Positions 44,573 through 54,144 of a stretch of 64,000 bases of DNA are shown one piece after another (the stretch's first letter is position 1; every line of letters begins with the position of its first letter). The position numbers were made by a program, and so were the translations under genes. The DNA is from Chitinophaga dinghuensis (GTDB lineage: Bacteria; Bacteroidota; Bacteroidia; Chitinophagales; Chitinophagaceae): assembly GCF_003259435.1 (NCBI RefSeq), contig NZ_QLMA01000008.1:248001-312000 (forward strand). Direction: 5' to 3'. Below the pieces are notes generated by a model. The model worked only from the letters and a program-made list of their open reading frames with translations. It was not told the origin of the DNA and made no database searches.

Positions 44573-44769
44573 GGGTGGATAATAATTTGGCAAAAGGGCT
44601 GGCTGTCTCTCTAAACTTGTCTTTCTCTGCTTAGTTGAAATGGCTGCTACGATTTGCGCAGGGTATTCAAATTTGCTGGTTTTCTGTCCTAAATATAGGA
44701 TTTCCGACTAAATCTCCGGCAACGTACATGATAAGTTCCCCACTTTTAGGATGAACGGCAAAAAAGAAA

Positions 44770-44794
44770 CCCGGCCGCAGGAAGCGCGACCGGG
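44770..44794 (-). terminator. Terminator of the SusC operon
   Basis: cccggccgc / gcgaccggg stem (one G-T pair). On the - strand it is followed by tttctttttt, 30 bp after the DUF4998-like stop. Confidence 0.8.
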
Positions 44795-44823
44795 ACTATG
44801 AAAATGAATAAAACCAGGATTTT

Positions 44824-45498
44824 CTACTGAATTTTTAAAGAATCCCGACGGGAATAGAACGTGTCTATTGCAAAAGCGCCAGGTCTGTACATGGTTCTGA
44901 AAGTCGCATAGCTCGTTTTTGTTGCATTAGGCAACAGTACGGAATCCGGATCGCCCGGAGAATCTATACTTCTGACAGTTCCGGTGTTATCTGTGTAGCG
45001 CAGCCGGGTATTAAAATTATTCGCATCATTGCTACGATACCAATAGATACAAAAATCTGTTCCAATCATCTTACTGCTCTTTATCACCCGCGGCTGTAAA
45101 GAGGATTCGTATATTGCTCCGTAGGAACTACCCAAGATATCTGATTTAATGGATCTGTGTCCACTTCCATCCCGGGTATACACAGAAAAGGAATAGCTGT
45201 TTTCCGGTAATGATGGCAGCATCGCAAAAACAGAATCGGTAGATCTGCCGGCCGGCACCGTTACTACCAGGGAATCCCTACCGGTATTCCAGTAGATGAC
45301 CGCATCTTTGATACTGGGGTCCGTACCTCGCAGCCAGGAGAGCCGGATACGCTCTCTTCCCGGCCATACCTTCAGAGAATCTGCTTTTCCCGTATAGGTG
45401 ATACCGTTAGGCGCCAACATTCCTTTGTAATTATCATCCATTTTTGTACAGGCAAACAACAGCATAACAGCAGCAGCGCCCAATAATATCTTTTTCAT
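44824..45498 (-). CDS. DUF4998-like surface lipoprotein
   Basis: 224 residues with a lipoprotein signal (KKILLGAAAVMLLFACTKMD). The rest is beta-rich with a DSLKVWPGRERIRLSWLRGT segment and a repeated fibronectin-like layout, resembling the DUF4998 proteins that accompany SusC/SusD operons and are thought to bind glycans at the surface. It is the last gene of the four-gene operon, 21 bp after the DUF5000-type gene. Confidence 0.75.
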   Translation of the reverse strand: MKKILLGAAAVMLLFACTKMDDNYKGMLAPNGITYTGKADSLKVWPGRERIRLSWLRGTDPSIKDAVIYWNTGRDSLVVTVPAGRSTDSVFAMLPSLPENSYSFSVYTRDGSGHRSIKSDILGSSYGAIYESSLQPRVIKSSKMIGTDFCIYWYRSNDANNFNTRLRYTDNTGTVRSIDSPGDPDSVLLPNATKTSYATFRTMYRPGAFAIDTFYSRRDSLKIQ

Positions 45499-45519
45499 CA
45501 GCTTTTCAATTTTAACGGG

Positions 45520-46722
45520 TTACTTACGGGCGCCCCAGAAGGACATTTCTGAAATATAGAAGTAGGTAAATCCGCCCCATGTCTGCAATATTTTTACGCG
45601 CAGATAACGCACTGCAGGAATGCCTGGCGGCATATCGAAATCTTCTCCATTCACGCATGCAAACGTTTTATCTTCCGCAGAAACCGTTGTACCAGGCGTA
45701 GGCTTTATAGAGCTAAAGCTGCCGAGGAGCTGCCAGCTGTCGTCCCAGCTTCCATCAGGATTGGGATTATTGCTACCATAGATTTCAAATACTTTCGGAT
45801 CTCCGCCCACATAAGCGCCGCTTGTACCGGAACGATGATAGAATTTAAAACGACTCAGCGTAGTCTGATAGCCCATATCGAAAGTAAACCAGGCCGGCAT
45901 TAGCGCTATACTCGTTTTGGTATGGAATACATCGTTATCATTATTCCAGATATTATTCCACATAAAAGACATGATGCGCAGAGAGAGTCCTGACCAGGTA
46001 TGTCCCTGATAATTATCTGTAGGCAGATCCACTTCCTTAAATGGCGCTTTGTCTACCGGCAGCTCAAATACAGGCTTCAGCGTTTTAATGATGGTATCTG
46101 ATTTATTCCCCCAACGATCTTTCACATATACTGCAAACCTTTGCGGGATCGTATCGAAACCTCTGGCTGTAACCGTTCCCTGTAATGCTACGCTGGTGTA
46201 AACATTGACAGTCTTCCAGGTGCCTTTGCCGGTAGTATCCAGCATGATGTAGTAAGTCAGTGGCGCTTGTGACTGATTGTTATAAATAGCCACTACTCCA
46301 CCGAAAGTTTCCTGGAACTTCAGCAGATTTTTGGCAGCCAATACTGGCGGCAGCAAAGGTTTTACTGTTACATCCACTGGCGCGGAGGCTTTTTCATTTC
46401 TACCAACGGTATATACTTTCACTATATGCGTCAAGGTATCGCCGAAACCTCCAATCAACAGCGTATCGCCGTAGTAAGAGGCTTTCGTTTCCCTGGTTAC
46501 CTCGCTATTCGCCTGGTATACGGCTTTCACGTACAGCAGGTTCGGATCATTCGGTATAGCATAGGTGATAATAGCGCCACCAGGCGTATTGACAACATTA
46601 AATTTGGTAATAGGCGCTGGTGCAGGAGCATTTTCATCCAGATGAGTAATGATGCCTTCTTTCTTACAGGCGAAGAGCAGTACTCCGATGATGATAACTG
46701 CGAGCAATTGCAATTTTTTCAT
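45520..46722 (-). CDS. DUF5000/DUF4959-type lipoprotein with discoidin-like domain
   Basis: 400 residues from the ATG at 46722, with a lipoprotein signal ending in LLFACKKEG. The N-terminal and middle parts are two Ig-like segments (about 35-120 and 120-220). The C-terminal ~150 residues (FTFDMGYQTTLSRFKFYHRS, then KVFEIYGSNNPN and YLRVKILQTWGGFTYFYISE) form a discoidin/F5-F8C-like carbohydrate-binding domain as in DUF5000 proteins. It is placed directly after susD, with a 23-bp gap, as usual for these surface glycan-binding lipoproteins. Confidence 0.82.
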   Translation of the reverse strand: MKKLQLLAVIIIGVLLFACKKEGIITHLDENAPAPAPITKFNVVNTPGGAIITYAIPNDPNLLYVKAVYQANSEVTRETKASYYGDTLLIGGFGDTLTHIVKVYTVGRNEKASAPVDVTVKPLLPPVLAAKNLLKFQETFGGVVAIYNNQSQAPLTYYIMLDTTGKGTWKTVNVYTSVALQGTVTARGFDTIPQRFAVYVKDRWGNKSDTIIKTLKPVFELPVDKAPFKEVDLPTDNYQGHTWSGLSLRIMSFMWNNIWNNDNDVFHTKTSIALMPAWFTFDMGYQTTLSRFKFYHRSGTSGAYVGGDPKVFEIYGSNNPNPDGSWDDSWQLLGSFSSIKPTPGTTVSAEDKTFACVNGEDFDMPPGIPAVRYLRVKILQTWGGFTYFYISEMSFWGARK

Positions 46723-46745
46723 ATGCTGATATTTTACAGGATCTG

Positions 46746-48671
46746 TTACCATCCTGGATTTTGAACAAGATTACGGTTAATGGTAAGGTTCTTGTCGCGG
46801 ATTGGCCAGAAGTAGTCTTTCAGGCTGAACGTCTGGAAGTAAATAGGTTTCACTTTGTAATAGGATTCGTTGGCCGACTGCTGAATATCCCATCCGGAGA
46901 TAGGTCCGTTGATGATTTGCGGCGCTTCTTTCCAGCGGCGGATATCATAGAAACGTTGTCCTTCAAACGCCATCTCAATGTTGCGTTCCTGATGAATAAT
47001 AGCTCTTAAGCCTTCTTTGGTCTGGAATTTAGCCGGATTGTTAGAGAAGTTGGTCCATGCATTTTCTACGGTAGCCAGACCTGCACGGGACCTCACTCTG
47101 TTGATATAATCCAGCGCTTCTCCGGTAGGACCGTTACCTTCATTCAGGGCTTCAGCATACAGCAGGTAGAGATCTGCCAGGCGGAATTCCGGCCATGGAT
47201 ATTGCTGAATGGTCAGTGTGGAAGAGGCGCCAATTACATCCTGGAAGTGCACATATTTTTTAATCCAGTAGCCGGTGGTGGAGTAGGCAAATTGCACCTG
47301 TTGAGAAGCAGGTTGTCCTTTCTTAGCTTTGATACTCAGGATAGTACCTTTCTCATCATATTTCCCTTGTCCATACCATTTACCGCCATCAAAACCCAGG
47401 TCGGCGTAGAAGCGTGGCTCTCTGTCGAAGTTCAGTACCGCAGTAACATACCCATCTTCGAAATCTGTTTTTTCCGCAGTAACGGCAGTACGCAGATTAT
47501 AACGGGTGCTGTATGGATACGTTTTATCCTCATTGATAGGCACGCCATTTTTGGTGTAGAACATTTCCACAATACGGATGGGCGGCGCTAATTGTCCTTT
47601 AGGCGAGGTATTATCGCTATACTGAGGGTCCAGTCCGCGGGGAATACTGTTTACCTGCAAATCATTCACCATACTGTTTGGATTAGCCCAAATCTGTTCG
47701 GTATTCCATCTGTCGCACATCGAATTTCGTATACTCATTTCCGTGTATTGCTGCGGCGACAAAAAATTGGAGGCTACGTTCTGCGTATATACGTAGAGTT
47801 TCATCCCCTGGGAATGACACATATCAATTGCTGCTTTGCAGGCATCTGCTGCTTTCTGCCATTTGGTATCGTCTTTCTGAGGATTGAACAGCGGTATTTT
47901 ACGGTTGTCCATAAATCCGGAGAAGTCAGAATTTCCGTTGAAGAGCGGAGAGGCTGCATATACCAGCACTTTCGCTTTCATGGCCAGGGCGATGGGTTGT
48001 GTGATACGTCCTTGTTCGGCGGCCAGGTTGGCGAGCATTTCCGGCAATACCGGCGTGGCCTCATCCAGCAGCTGTGCGATATACTTAAAGCAGGAATCTA
48101 CCGGCTCACGATATACTTTCGTTTGTTCGGAAGTAGCATCTATAGGGAGATTCGTTTTAATCAGTGGAATTGGTCCGTATAGGCGTAACAGATAGAAATG
48201 ATAGTACGCTTTCAGGAACTTTACTTCTCCCGCCCAGCGTGCTTTTTCGCTGGGGTCCATATCCGGAACCCGGTTGATGTTTTCCAGGAAGATGTTACAG
48301 TCGCGCAGTGCCTGAAACATACTTTTTGCGCCATTGGCGCCGTCCCAGAAGTTGACATATGGTTCATTGATATTTTGTAATCCCTGAGCAATATTGTAGG
48401 CTACCGGTTGCGCAGCGCTGGGTACAAAAGGCCAGATCAAGGACCATTCGTCTCCCGCAGCCAACGCCACATTCCCACCGATGGTACCATGAGAAGGCAG
48501 GTAACTATAGCAGGTAAACAGGTATTTCTCGGCTTCCTTACGCATAGCAAATGCGTTTTCAATGGTTGCCACATTGTCTGGAATGACATCCAGGTATTTT
48601 TTACAGGAACTCATCCCCGAGCCCGCCATTCCTGCGATTAGAATATATAATAATGATTTCTTTAGTTTCAT
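46746..48671 (-). CDS. SusD/RagB-family nutrient-binding lipoprotein
   Basis: 641 residues. The lipoprotein signal ends in GMSSCKKYLDVIPDN, the typical SusD start. The tetratricopeptide-like helices and conserved C-terminal pattern EFRLADLYLLYAEALNEGNG, YINRVRSRAGL, IHQERNIEMAFEGQRFYDIR are all present. It caps the SusC barrel in the outer membrane and delivers ligand to it. The susC gene ends 15 bp upstream. Confidence 0.95.
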   Translation of the reverse strand: MKLKKSLLYILIAGMAGSGMSSCKKYLDVIPDNVATIENAFAMRKEAEKYLFTCYSYLPSHGTIGGNVALAAGDEWSLIWPFVPSAAQPVAYNIAQGLQNINEPYVNFWDGANGAKSMFQALRDCNIFLENINRVPDMDPSEKARWAGEVKFLKAYYHFYLLRLYGPIPLIKTNLPIDATSEQTKVYREPVDSCFKYIAQLLDEATPVLPEMLANLAAEQGRITQPIALAMKAKVLVYAASPLFNGNSDFSGFMDNRKIPLFNPQKDDTKWQKAADACKAAIDMCHSQGMKLYVYTQNVASNFLSPQQYTEMSIRNSMCDRWNTEQIWANPNSMVNDLQVNSIPRGLDPQYSDNTSPKGQLAPPIRIVEMFYTKNGVPINEDKTYPYSTRYNLRTAVTAEKTDFEDGYVTAVLNFDREPRFYADLGFDGGKWYGQGKYDEKGTILSIKAKKGQPASQQVQFAYSTTGYWIKKYVHFQDVIGASSTLTIQQYPWPEFRLADLYLLYAEALNEGNGPTGEALDYINRVRSRAGLATVENAWTNFSNNPAKFQTKEGLRAIIHQERNIEMAFEGQRFYDIRRWKEAPQIINGPISGWDIQQSANESYYKVKPIYFQTFSLKDYFWPIRDKNLTINRNLVQNPGW

Positions 48672-48686
48672 CTGTCGTCGTTTTGC

Positions 48687-51600
48687 CTAGTTAAAAGTGA
48701 GGTTAAATCCTACGTTAAACACCCGCTGGACGGGGTATTTCAATCCATTTCCTCCCATCTCCACATCCCACAGATCGAACTTCGATAAGCAAAAGAGGTT
48801 GGTCGCATTTGCATAGATTCTGAAGGTAGACGTATGCATACGCTTCTGAATGGATTTAGGCAGCGTATAACCGATTTCCAGTTGTTTGAGTCGCAGGAAT
48901 GCGCCGTCTCTCATCCACCAGGTGCTACGCTGGGTATTGTTCAGCATCATGGTGTTGCTGAGTCGTGGCCACAGTGCATATACATTCTGGTTTTCTTCAG
49001 ACCAGTGATTATCTGCGTAGGCTTTCAGCAATTGTGTTTCATTGACAAATGGAGCAGTAGAATCCGCATCAATCCAGAAAGATTCGCGGCCTACCCCTTG
49101 GAAGAAAGCGGAAATATCCCAGTTTTTATACCCTGCAGAGAACCCGAATCCATAAACGATTTCAGGGGTAGTAGGATGACCGATGTTTACCATATCAGCA
49201 TCGGTAATCTGACCGTCGCCATTTACATCCAGGTATTTGATATCGCCTCCGGCATAAGGACCGAAGTTTTGTTTAGGCGCATTTAATGCTTCCTTATCAT
49301 CTACAAACAGTCGTTCTGCGAGCAGTCCGAATTGCGCTGTGATAGGCTTTCCTACGCGATAACGATAAGATTCGTTGCCCAGGTATTCCGGTTCTTCAAA
49401 CTTAGTATAAATGCCGCGGGCATAGGTGAAATTCGCCATCACCTGGAACCAGCTGTTTTTGTAATGTTGATTGTAATCCAGGGATAAATCCACGCCTTTA
49501 CTTTCTGCCTCGCCGATATTGGCTTTTGGCGTGTTGGTCAATCCCATAGTAGAAGGCACGTAGCTTCTGCCCATGAGGATGTTGGTACGACGGTATTTGT
49601 AGACCTCTCCCGTGAAGTTCAGTTTATCTTTAATACTCAGTTCTATCGCGGCATTGGCCTGATAGGATTTTTCCCAGGTGATATCAGGGTTTGAGTAGCG
49701 GCTCACAGAATAACCTGGCTGATAGTAGATCCTGTCGGTTCCGAAATACGCGCCTTTAAGGTTATCGTTGGGATTGGTAGTAGAGAGATAGAAAAAGCGT
49801 TCATCTTCTTTACCGATGGCATCATTACCTACCAGACCGTACGTAGATCTCAGTTTCAGGTTAGTGATGAAATTGGCGATGTTACTGGATTTGAAGAAAT
49901 TCTCATTGGAGACGGTCCAGGCCACGCCCGCAGAAGGGAAGAACCCAAAGCGGTTCGTTTTATAGAATCTTTCCGAACCGTTATATCCAAAGTTAAACTC
50001 ACCAAAATAGCGGCTGTCGTAGTTATAGGTAACGCGACCGGATACGCCGGAGTTTCTGCTCGGTAGTGTAGCCATCAGCGTTTCACCGGAAGGATTTGCG
50101 GTGCTACGCATGATATTGATCAGCATGGCATTGACGCTATGTTTACCGAAAGAGTGGCCGTAACTAAGCGAAGATTCCCAATAGAATACAGCGTTCACTT
50201 TCTTCATATCCGGAACATTATTGACAAAATTCAGGTACTCGGTACCAGTATTTTCGTTGAGTGGTACCAGTTGGTATGATTTATTATTCACATCATAACC
50301 AGCAGCCATGTAGTAGAATGGGCTATAATAACGCAACACGTAGAAATTGGAAGTACGGTTAACGTTCACCATTGTACGGAAAGAGAGTCCTGGTATAATT
50401 CCGTCCAGCTTCTGTTTCAGCTCCATTTGGGCCGACATGAACGACCTGGATTCTTCCTTATAACCCATCATCAAGGAAGCGTAAGGATTGATATAAAGAG
50501 AACCGTCCTGGTTGTTATTACCAAAAAGAATATGATTTACATAGGAGTGAGCGGAATCTTTAGGATAATAAGCCGGGAATCTTACCGGGTTGGAATGCAT
50601 GATCATGCGGTACATCCAGGCGCCGCCAGTGGTGGCGCCGCTACCGATCGGGCCTTTATAGTCGTCGAAGTTACCTGAAGTACGTACTGTCAGCAAGGTA
50701 GATTTGGTCAAATCCACATCCACATTGGCACGGATGGTATAGCGTTTGATTTTTACGTTACTGTTGAAGTTATTTTGCGGGTCTACTTTCAAAACGCCAT
50801 TATCATTGGTATAAGAGCCGGATACAAAATATCGTGCGATATTTCCACCGCCGCTTACGTTCAGATTGGCGCGTTGGTTGGTGGCCCAGTCTTTCATCAG
50901 TTCTTTCTGCCAGTCGTTTGCCGGGTACAGCAGCGGATCTTCACCGGCCATAGTTCCGCGGATTTTATCTTCGCTGTAAGGCTCGTTGAGCTTGGGGTTG
51001 CGGGTTTTCACCGCTTCGTTTCCTAATTGCATATAGGTCACCGGATCAGCGAATTTCAAGTTTTTGGTAGCCTGTGAGAAAGAGTTTTCTACGCGGACAT
51101 TGACTTTCGCCGGACCTTCTTTACCATGTCTGGTGGTCACGAGGATTACGCCGTTTGCGCCGCGGGCGCCATATAACGCAGTAGAGGTAGCATCTTTCAT
51201 GATAGAGAAGCTCTCGATATCATCCGGGCGGAGCCGGGCCAGATCTTCAGTAGAGAGTTCCACGCCATCAATTAAAATCAGCGGATCTTTTTTATAGCCG
51301 AAAGTAGTGACGCCACGCACGAAGAAGTCGGCATTATCGGCACCTGGTTCTCCGCTGCGTTGGAAGGCGATGAGTCCTGCCGCTCTACCGGCGAGGGCGG
51401 TGGTGAGGTTACTGGACGGTACTTTCAGATCGGCCACGTTAATAGAGGTAACGGAGCCTACTACTTCTCTTTTCTTTTGTGTACCGTAAGCCACTACTAC
51501 TGTTTCTCCAAGGGTGTTGGTAGAGGGTTTCATCACCATATTGATGGTTGATTGGGAAGACACGCGTACTTCACGCGCTTCGAAGCCCATCATGGAAAAG

Positions 51601-51917
51601 ACGATGGTGGCATCGTCGGGAACTACGAGGATATATCTGCCGTTGATATCAGTAACAGTACCTGTTGAGGTTTTATTTTTCACCACGATGGTTACGCCGG
51701 GAATAGCGGTCCCGGAAGAATCTGTCACGATACCTTTTATTTCTTTATTGAGTACAGAAAAATCTTCGTGTACCCGTTCCCGTAATACATTATTACTGAC
51801 ATGCGGAGACGGATTGGAAGGACTGCTACCATACCTGACGGCCTTATTCCCGGCGGAAGCCGGCATGGGCGCAAGCAGTAGCAACACGTAAGCATGTTTG
51901 CATAGAGATTTAATCAT
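48687..51917 (-). CDS. SusC/RagA-family TonB-dependent transporter
   Basis: 1076 residues. Signal peptide, an N-terminal carboxypeptidase-D-like domain (KEIKGIVTDSSGTAIPGVTI), a TonB box region, a plug with ALAGRAAGLIAFQRSGEPGA and FSIMKDATSTALYGARGANG, and a 22-strand barrel ending in FNVGFNLTFN. No STN domain is present, so no sigma/anti-sigma transenvelope signalling is expected. It is the first gene of the operon with susD and two surface lipoproteins. No glycoside hydrolase is in the operon, so the substrate is unassigned. Confidence 0.95.
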   Translation of the reverse strand: MIKSLCKHAYVLLLLAPMPASAGNKAVRYGSSPSNPSPHVSNNVLRERVHEDFSVLNKEIKGIVTDSSGTAIPGVTIVVKNKTSTGTVTDINGRYILVVPDDATIVFSMMGFEAREVRVSSQSTINMVMKPSTNTLGETVVVAYGTQKKREVVGSVTSINVADLKVPSSNLTTALAGRAAGLIAFQRSGEPGADNADFFVRGVTTFGYKKDPLILIDGVELSTEDLARLRPDDIESFSIMKDATSTALYGARGANGVILVTTRHGKEGPAKVNVRVENSFSQATKNLKFADPVTYMQLGNEAVKTRNPKLNEPYSEDKIRGTMAGEDPLLYPANDWQKELMKDWATNQRANLNVSGGGNIARYFVSGSYTNDNGVLKVDPQNNFNSNVKIKRYTIRANVDVDLTKSTLLTVRTSGNFDDYKGPIGSGATTGGAWMYRMIMHSNPVRFPAYYPKDSAHSYVNHILFGNNNQDGSLYINPYASLMMGYKEESRSFMSAQMELKQKLDGIIPGLSFRTMVNVNRTSNFYVLRYYSPFYYMAAGYDVNNKSYQLVPLNENTGTEYLNFVNNVPDMKKVNAVFYWESSLSYGHSFGKHSVNAMLINIMRSTANPSGETLMATLPSRNSGVSGRVTYNYDSRYFGEFNFGYNGSERFYKTNRFGFFPSAGVAWTVSNENFFKSSNIANFITNLKLRSTYGLVGNDAIGKEDERFFYLSTTNPNDNLKGAYFGTDRIYYQPGYSVSRYSNPDITWEKSYQANAAIELSIKDKLNFTGEVYKYRRTNILMGRSYVPSTMGLTNTPKANIGEAESKGVDLSLDYNQHYKNSWFQVMANFTYARGIYTKFEEPEYLGNESYRYRVGKPITAQFGLLAERLFVDDKEALNAPKQNFGPYAGGDIKYLDVNGDGQITDADMVNIGHPTTPEIVYGFGFSAGYKNWDISAFFQGVGRESFWIDADSTAPFVNETQLLKAYADNHWSEENQNVYALWPRLSNTMMLNNTQRSTWWMRDGAFLRLKQLEIGYTLPKSIQKRMHTSTFRIYANATNLFCLSKFDLWDVEMGGNGLKYPVQRVFNVGFNLTFN

Positions 51918-52526
51918 GGAATGCTGATTTAGCGTTTAGTTTGCGAAAAGTTTACGGCAGGACGATCCGTTTATACGTTGGTATATCAATTTTCATTTGG
52001 TTGATGGCAACAGCATGCCCATTCAGTTACGCCAGCTGATGCGTGACTGTTATACTGTGCTTAAGATGCAATAAGGAGTCATTAACGGAACTTGTTATTC
52101 CATTTCAAAAACGTGGTAATACATTTGGTACAAGGCTGCTAATCTTTCTACAGTCGCTTTCGGTCTGATGTACAAAACGTGGTTAAAAAATTCAGATTCA
52201 ATTTCATTGTTCCTCTCTTCTACTAGGGATCGTTAGTGCTAATGTTCGTCTAACTACTACTGTCCCATTAACGTACATAGGTTTGCGTTAATGGATAGTG
52301 CTTCATTTTGGTTGTTACAAATACTACAGCCGTTTTGCTTTTATTGCAATCGTTTGCAGTGATATCACAAAACAAGGGAAAATACCAGACAATAAGTAAT
52401 ACTATATTAATAATTTAAGATACTAAATTCACATTGACTTTGCGTAAAAAGAGGAATACTAACACGTTTTAGCGATCCAAAACGCTTACAGGGGAATCGT
52501 TTGCATTAATATGGGGATGGTCGGTC
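51918..52526. promoter_or_regulatory. Long gene-free region upstream of susC with LacI-like dyads
   Basis: There is no gene. tgcaatcgtttgca (52345-52358) is a near-palindrome of the LacI-family operator type, and aatcgtttgca recurs at 52495-52505. ccattaacg / cgttaatgg (52265-52273, 52286-52294) is a perfect 9-bp dyad. Two caaaa-acgtggt-aa relatives lie at about 52106-52120 and 52171-52185. These suggest several regulator sites for the susC operon; no LacI gene is in the window. Confidence 0.4.
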
Positions 52527-52964
52527 TTAGATACTTTGAAAATAAGCGGTAGCAGTAATAGCGCAGAAAACCAGGACTACGCCGGCACGCAGGAGATAAA
52601 GAATCCATTTACTTTCTTCGGCGTATACCCTTTCATGTTTGCTGTTGTCAGGATAGTTACTCCGAAAGGTCTTTTTAATCAGGTTGCTTTGCAGGATAGC
52701 GGAGATGACCAGGAAAATCACAACGGGAACGAATATCAGCTCCCAGATATGCTTTTTACTACCGTAGATATCCGGTTTGCCGCCCAGTGAAAAATGAATA
52801 GGTATGATATCAGGTACATGATACCAGACATAAATAACGCCAGCGATTAGTAATGCCAGCATATAAATAGTGATATAGGTAAGCGTTACATACCTTTTAC
52901 TTTGGGGGTCGGGGAAGAAAAACGATTTTATGCGGTTAACCTCCATGGGAAACAAATTTTGCAT
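52527..52964 (-). CDS. DUF1648-type membrane protein
   Basis: 145 residues with three or four membrane helices. The segment after helix 1 (HVPDIIPIHFSLGGKPDIYG, then SKKHIWELIFVPVVIFL) is the DUF1648 signature (P-x-H-F-x-x-x-G-x-P-D-x-x-G-S-K), also found at the N-terminus of SdpI-like immunity proteins. The C-terminal SdpI half is missing, so this is the short form. It is a single gene on its strand; function unknown. Confidence 0.75.
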   Translation of the reverse strand: MQNLFPMEVNRIKSFFFPDPQSKRYVTLTYITIYMLALLIAGVIYVWYHVPDIIPIHFSLGGKPDIYGSKKHIWELIFVPVVIFLVISAILQSNLIKKTFRSNYPDNSKHERVYAEESKWILYLLRAGVVLVFCAITATAYFQSI

Positions 52965-53040
52965 TCGGGTTGGATTCGTAATATTTTAAGGAAAAAATCT
53001 ACCGCCAAAATACTAAAATTTCCGAATATGGGACATAAAA

Positions 53041-53064
53041 AAACGGTTCTCCAGGGAACCGTTT
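53041..53064 (-). terminator. Terminator of the SDR gene
   Basis: aaacggttc / gaaccgttt stem with a short loop. On the - strand it is followed by a run of T (complement of aaaaa at 53036-53040), 26 bp after the SDR stop. Confidence 0.75.
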
Positions 53065-53089
53065 CAGAGATATTTATCCAGGAGGGAGA

Positions 53090-53842
53090 TCAGACTGCGG
53101 TATAGGCGCCATCCACCAGATATTTGCTGCCAGTAACAAAAGAGGCCTTATCGGAGCTAAGCCAGATCACCAGCTCCGCCACTTCTTCCGGAGTGCCTAA
53201 CCTTCCGATAGGATGCATTCCCACCAATGCCGCTTTCATTTTCGTATCCATCGCATCCAGCAATGGGGTGTTGATATAGCCCGGACATACGGCATTCACC
53301 CGAATACCCTGAGAGGAATATTCTGCCGCTGCGGTTTCTGTTAGTCCAACTACACCATGTTTGGCTGCTACATAGGCTGCAGCGGTAGGCGTACCTACCA
53401 CACCCAGTATAGAAGCCATATTAACGATAGCGCCACCGCCATTCTTCAACATAGCAGGCAGTTGGTATTTCATACAATAGAATACGCCATTGAGATTAAT
53501 AGCGATTACTTTCTGATAGATTTCAACGGAATAATCTGCCATGAATTTTGCCTCTCCTCCAATACCGGCATTGTTGCAGGCAATATCCAACCGACCGTAT
53601 AACTCCATCGTTTTGTCCACTAATTTGCGGCAATCTTCCGGGTTCCCCACATCACATTTTACATAGGCTGCCTCACCTCCTTTTTGCTTGATAGCAGTTA
53701 CGGTTTTTTCGCCATGCTCGTCGTTCACATCACTCACTATTACCTTCGCTCCTCCCGCGGCGTACAATAATGCCACTTTCTCTCCAATGCCAGATCCGGC
53801 GCCAGTTACAAGTGCTACTTTTCCTTTAAACAACTGTTCCAT
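53090..53842 (-). CDS. Short-chain dehydrogenase/reductase (SDR)
   Basis: 250 residues, a complete classical SDR. NAD(P)-binding TGAGSGIG is at residues 14-21, and the Asp in SDVND near 38 suggests NAD preference. NNAGIGG is near 90, and the catalytic Ser-Tyr-x-x-x-Lys appears as MASILG then YVAAKHG near 155-159. The C-terminal stretch SSDKASFVTGSKYLVDGAYT is that of glucose/3-oxoacyl-type dehydrogenases. The substrate is not predictable. Single-gene unit with its own terminator. Confidence 0.92.
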   Translation of the reverse strand: MEQLFKGKVALVTGAGSGIGEKVALLYAAGGAKVIVSDVNDEHGEKTVTAIKQKGGEAAYVKCDVGNPEDCRKLVDKTMELYGRLDIACNNAGIGGEAKFMADYSVEIYQKVIAINLNGVFYCMKYQLPAMLKNGGGAIVNMASILGVVGTPTAAAYVAAKHGVVGLTETAAAEYSSQGIRVNAVCPGYINTPLLDAMDTKMKAALVGMHPIGRLGTPEEVAELVIWLSSDKASFVTGSKYLVDGAYTAV

Positions 53843-54144
53843 TGTAAATGCTTTTTAGTGTGTAAAAGTTTTTTTCTCGCAAAGTTCGCAAAGGGGGCAA
53901 AGGCGCAAAGGTTTTAATTACTAACCATTGATAATGTTTTGCATGGATGATGTTTTGTTGTTAGCGCAAATAATAGGACACCTATCGCTCTACCTTTCCG
54001 GATACTTCCCCATCCAAGGGCAAGTGCCTCAGGAATTTCTTTGCGGGCTTAACATACAACAAAACATAATCCATTGCTGCATTGCGCCTTTGCGTGAAAA
54101 AAAATCCCCACCAGTCTTCTATTACACTCCAACTCGCATTTTGT

